64,000 bases of DNA from Primula veris (taxonomy: Eukaryota > Streptophyta > Magnoliopsida > Ericales > Primulaceae). Made by a program: the position numbers and the translations under genes. This document shows positions 60,994 to 64,000 of this stretch, piece by piece; within the stretch, counting starts at the first letter, position 1; every line of letters starts with the position of its first letter. Under the pieces are notes generated by a model, which saw only the letters and a program-made list of their open reading frames with translations, was not told the DNA's origin and did not search any database. The stretch lies in contig OY821741.1 of the NCBI GenBank assembly GCA_963682055.1, positions 22,886,711 through 22,950,710 on the forward strand. The letters run 5' to 3'.

Positions 60994-61563
60994 TGATAAA
61001 GCCATAACTTTGGTCGGTCGCGTTAGGCTTTTCAACAATGATATAATAGTAAATCAACCGTGAATAATGGACACTTCCTGATCTTTATTATTGCTCGGAT
61101 TATTATCCTTGTTCGGACTATTACACTTGCTCGGATTAGTATTTCGGTTTTACAATTGTGCTCGATATGACTATTTATTCTCTCGTCTTGATCTTTCTCC
61201 CCTTTTATTCGGTGCTCGGCTTTGTCTTTTCTCGGTTTATTTCTCGAAGTGGTATGCGTTGGTTAGTTTCTCTCTTTTCTCAACTTCTCTCTATATTTTT
61301 TGGATAGATTTTCGGGTCCTTTTCTAGGAGGGGTAGTTGGCTATTTATAGGCAACTATGCCTTCTAGGATGTTGACAAATGTCTTCATCCCAGGGGTTTT
61401 TCAGACATGGGTCCCCATTGGATTGGGCTTGGGCTTTTGATAGTAACATCTCAATTTCTATAAAAAGTATGAGACGACCCATTTAAGCGTTGGATACCCA
61501 TTTATAAAGTGGGTTGATTATTACCCGAATAGAATATTCGGGTCTAATTTTTATGTTCTATCA
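60994..61563 (-). repeat. 5' LTR of copy B
   Basis: 570 bp, about four substitutions from the partner LTR. A minus-strand TATA box (CTATAAATAG) at 61341-61350 would drive gag-pol. Confidence 0.95.
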
Positions 61564-61568
61564 CTATG

Positions 61569-61992
61569 TGAATTTTACATTTCAAGAATTATTTTTTGTA
61601 AATAATCATTCAGCAATGATATGGTGACGAACTAGTAGGTTTTCATGAATAAATAAACTTTAATTTATATGGTCACAAAACTTAAATTTGAAAAAGATTT
61701 GACAGGTCAATGCTAATGTTATCATAACTTTAAGGAGCAAGTACATGTTATTGTGAGTGTCCTATAACATACTTCACGTTATATCCTTGTGTCTACAAAA
61801 CAAACTCTAGAAAAAGTCGAAGGTTTGGTAGACTACTAGACTTGGTGCAAGTGTGGAAGCCACAAGCAAGCAAAGGCCTAAAATAAAAGTGAAAAACCAT
61901 TCATCTCACTTTTGCCATAAGAATTACAACCTATCAAATAGAACAAGGAATTTATAAAAAATAAAATAAAATAAAATACAACTAGGATTACA
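61569..61992. other. AT-rich flank, nothing recognised
   Basis: It may include the promoter of the exon at 61993. No TATA box at a convincing distance was chosen. Confidence 0.4.
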
Positions 61993-62242
61993 ATGGCTTT
62001 GGTAAGTGGCTCCTCTGCTTTTACCCTCACAACTTCATCATTACCTCTCTTCAAACCTTCTTCTAAAATACATAGTGCTTTGCCTTGTTCTAGAAAGAAA
62101 GGAGTTAGTTTAACTCCACTTTCTTCATTAAAAGGGAGTCCATTTGAAGCTCCTATTGATTTAGTCCCTATTGAAGAACTAGAGGAGCCTAGTGAAACCT
62201 TCACACATGTGCCTTTGTTTTTTCTAGCTGCCCTTCCTGGAG
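61993..62242 (+). CDS. possible first exon of a plastid-targeted protein
   Basis: From ATG 61993: MALVSGSSAFTLTTSSLPLF, then Ser/Lys/Arg-rich sequence typical of a chloroplast transit peptide. An acidic patch (VPIEELEEP) and the start of a hydrophobic segment (VPLFFLAALPGG) follow. GTATAT at 62243 is an acceptable donor (phase 1), and without splicing the frame ends at 62256. No downstream exon is found in the window, and transposon debris begins within 320 bp. The protein family was not recognised. It may be a broken gene or a gene fragment. Confidence 0.45.
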
Positions 62243-62560
62243 GTATATACTTATAATCTTAACATATAAGTTGGTGGAAAATGGTAAAAAGTCACCACGG
62301 AACGTTTTGTAACTCACCAGGTGTACTTCGGGTTTTTTAAGTCAGCCCATAATCTGCTATATATCCGCCTTATGTAATATACCAGTTCCGTCCAAATTTT
62401 TACAACAAGAACTTGCTCTTGATGTTTCGCTTTGTATTCCTCGTTCTTATCGAATGTATTTTTGGGATATTTCGGTACCTGAAAACAGCCGATGCCAATT
62501 AGCTATATGTAAAAGTATTGTTTCATGCCATTATAGGAAAAATTATGCTCTGATGTAATC
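62243..62560. other. no feature seen
   Basis: No frame, repeat boundary or RNA gene is evident. Confidence 0.4.
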
Positions 62561-62788
62561 ATGGTTCCTACACCTGAACATTCAATACAAGTTCCTATTG
62601 GGCCAATAACAAGATCAAGAGCCACGAAGTTCAAGGAAGTACTTAATGGGCTAATGCAAGACATATGGACTGATTATGGGAAATCAAAACTTGAGACGAG
62701 TACAAAGGAAGCCCAACACTTGGTGAATCTGATTGGAGCCATTAAAGACGCTAATTTGAAGGATAATTTCGTGGTTATTAATTCTTGA
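62561..62788 (+). pseudogene. C-terminal tail of a Ty3/gypsy polyprotein
   Basis: 75 residues with IGPITRSRATKFKEVLNGLM, a pattern common at the end of plant gypsy integrases (GPMTRARAKK..ALNGL). The rest of the polyprotein is absent. A purine-rich stretch AAAGGGGATGAA follows at about 62794. It is not related to the Tat elements in this window. Confidence 0.55.
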
Positions 62789-62804
62789 TCATAAAGGGGA
62801 TGAA

Positions 62805-63390
62805 TATTGAAGATATAAATGCATGGTGGCAGGATTTTCAATACATTTGCATGGATTCATGGACTACAACTCAAGGGTGACTAATTAATTGAAGCTTTAA
62901 GTTCATTCTTGAGTTGTATAAGTCAAATGCATTGTTTTTACTTTTATGTTGCTGAATTTTAATAGTTGAATAAGTTAGAAGGTCATAGGTCAATTCTACA
63001 TTGAACCTATGTTTATTTAATGTTTTATAAGTCTTTTCACATGCTTGGAGTTTTATTCCAATTATAAATAAGAGTCATTTCCTACCTTGTAAACTCAGAT
63101 TTTGTTTAATAAAATTGAGAGTTTTCTCTTTCGTTCTTCATTGAACTTTTTGAACTTATCAAGATCTTACCTTGCGGTGTTCACCCCCGACTTATCATTC
63201 GGTAGTGCATAAACGTTTGTGATGTCTTCACATACTAAGGTTTCCAGCTCTATATAGGTGACAGATCGCGGTTCCATACCAGCTAATCATACCAAGGTTC
63301 CCACCTCTTTATAGGTGACGAGTTGCGGTCTTTAGTTTGGCTTTTAAAAACCTGATTAGATAGATTCACTCCGGTCGATCTCGTATCATC
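62805..63390 (+). repeat. LTR-like sequence after the gypsy tail
   Basis: It contains the 3' features of many plant gypsy LTRs: CCTTGTAAACTCAG, TTTAATAAAATTGAGAG (polyadenylation region) and CCTTGCGGTGTTCACCCCCG. It includes two copies of a 42-bp segment (from 63231 and from 63288, CATAC.AAGGTT.CCA.CTCT). TGGTATCTTAGG at 63391 resembles a PBS with mismatches. Ends and partner LTR were not found. Confidence 0.4.
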
Positions 63391-64000
63391 TGGTATCTTA
63401 GGTTTGGCTCTATTTAGTTTTTATCTATCCTTTTTATTATTGTTATCGTAAAAAATAAAAAAAAAATGTATTCAAAATAAATAAATTAATACTGCTTTGT
63501 TGAGTATTAATAAGTTGTCTAAAAAAAAGAGTCGTTGATATTTTGATGTTGAGTTTTGTTATCTTCATTGAAAAAAAAAAGATACAAAAAAAAAGTGATA
63601 GAAAAAAATAGAAGAAGGATCAAAAGAAAAGAAAAGAAAATCAGATCCTAAAAGAGCACAAAAAAAATAAAAAATAGAAGTGCCAACAAAAAAGAAAGAA
63701 AGAGGATTGTTAAGTTTCTTTATTCGAGTCATTATAATATCCATCACTAAATATTCCGTCCATCAAGTGTTTTAAAAATCCCCATACTTCGAAGAAAAAA
63801 ATCTGATTAGTAACCATTTCACTTATATAAACGCTAGGAGGAGAATCTTGTGGTTTATTAAATTCATAGAGAACCTATAGAGGAAACTAAGAGTGGGTAA
63901 ACCTGAGTGAGTGGGTTTATATTTGAGAAGAAAAAGACAGAGCATGTGGGATCATTTGAGGGTAAAAGCCAATTGAGTGAAACACGAGTGATGAGGGCAC
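63391..64000. other. A-rich low-complexity and unassigned sequence
   Basis: Poly-A and AAAGAAAAG tracts (about 63450-63710), then sequence with no recognised gene. Confidence 0.4.

Larger units (their letters stand above)
45030..61563 (-). mobile_element. complete Ty3/gypsy Tat-lineage element, copy B (16.5 kb)
   Basis: LTRs 45030-45599 and 60994-61563 are both 570 bp and differ at only about four sites by eye. The exact target duplication CTATG lies at 45025-45029 and 61564-61568. Minus-strand order: LTR, PBS, gag-pol (60914-54995), hairpin array (54891-54705), plus-strand genes 3, 2, 1, s5, s4, s3, s2, s1, purine-rich tract, LTR. The purine tract before the 3' LTR reads GAGGAAGTCAGGGAGCACT. 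It is very young by LTR identity, but gag-pol carries three nonsense changes and an 8-bp deletion. It would need proteins from another copy to move. Confidence 0.96.

Overview
The window is plant nuclear DNA. The evidence is a spliced, plastid-targeted host gene with GT-AG introns, several plant-type transposon lineages, and AT-rich introns and intergenic DNA. A eudicot is likely, but I cannot name the species. Most of the 64 kb is transposable elements, and little host coding sequence remains.

Layout: (1) 1-11948 is a Ty3/gypsy Tat-lineage retrotransposon (copy A) on the minus strand, cut by the left window edge. Its gag-pol is at 5384-11301. A cluster of spliced genes on the opposite (plus) strand lies between the end of pol and the missing 3' LTR. 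(2) 12342-12566 is a Stowaway-like MITE. About 12781-16325 is a decayed Mutator-like element with a FAR1-type finger, an OTU-like remnant and a minus-strand transposon-associated pseudogene. (3) 16427-42700 is a 12-exon host gene on the plus strand. Its 465-residue product has a transit-peptide-like N terminus, a coiled coil and a C-terminal CBM48, as in the PTST2/PTST3/FLO6 starch-granule family. Intron 4 holds a Ty1/copia element (21865-27985), which itself contains a TRIM (24989-26170). Intron 10 holds element C (31096-40978), a relative of copy A that has lost all of gag-pol and the PBS but kept LTRs, TSD and most of the antisense gene cluster. (4) 45030-61563 is a complete 16.5-kb Tat element (copy B) with 570-bp LTRs, a CTATG target duplication, a broken gag-pol and eight intact plus-strand genes. 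(5) 61993-62242 is a possible first exon of an unrecognised plastid protein. About 62561-63390 is a gypsy polyprotein tail with LTR-like sequence.

The most unusual content is the antisense cluster. In copy B eight separate reading frames, nearly all predicted coiled coils, run opposite to gag-pol. Most are preceded by a TATA-like box, and some are followed by AATAAA. The largest is a four-exon, 700-residue gene with a 9-nt first coding exon and a Transposase_28-like domain. The same order recurs in the diverged element C. The cluster and pol converge on an array of short hairpins whose sequence is unrelated between A/B and C. Single antisense ORFs are known in Tat elements such as Grande and Retand. 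An array of eight is more than I know to be described.

All splice junctions, domain calls and family names come from reading the sequence. No database search was run.
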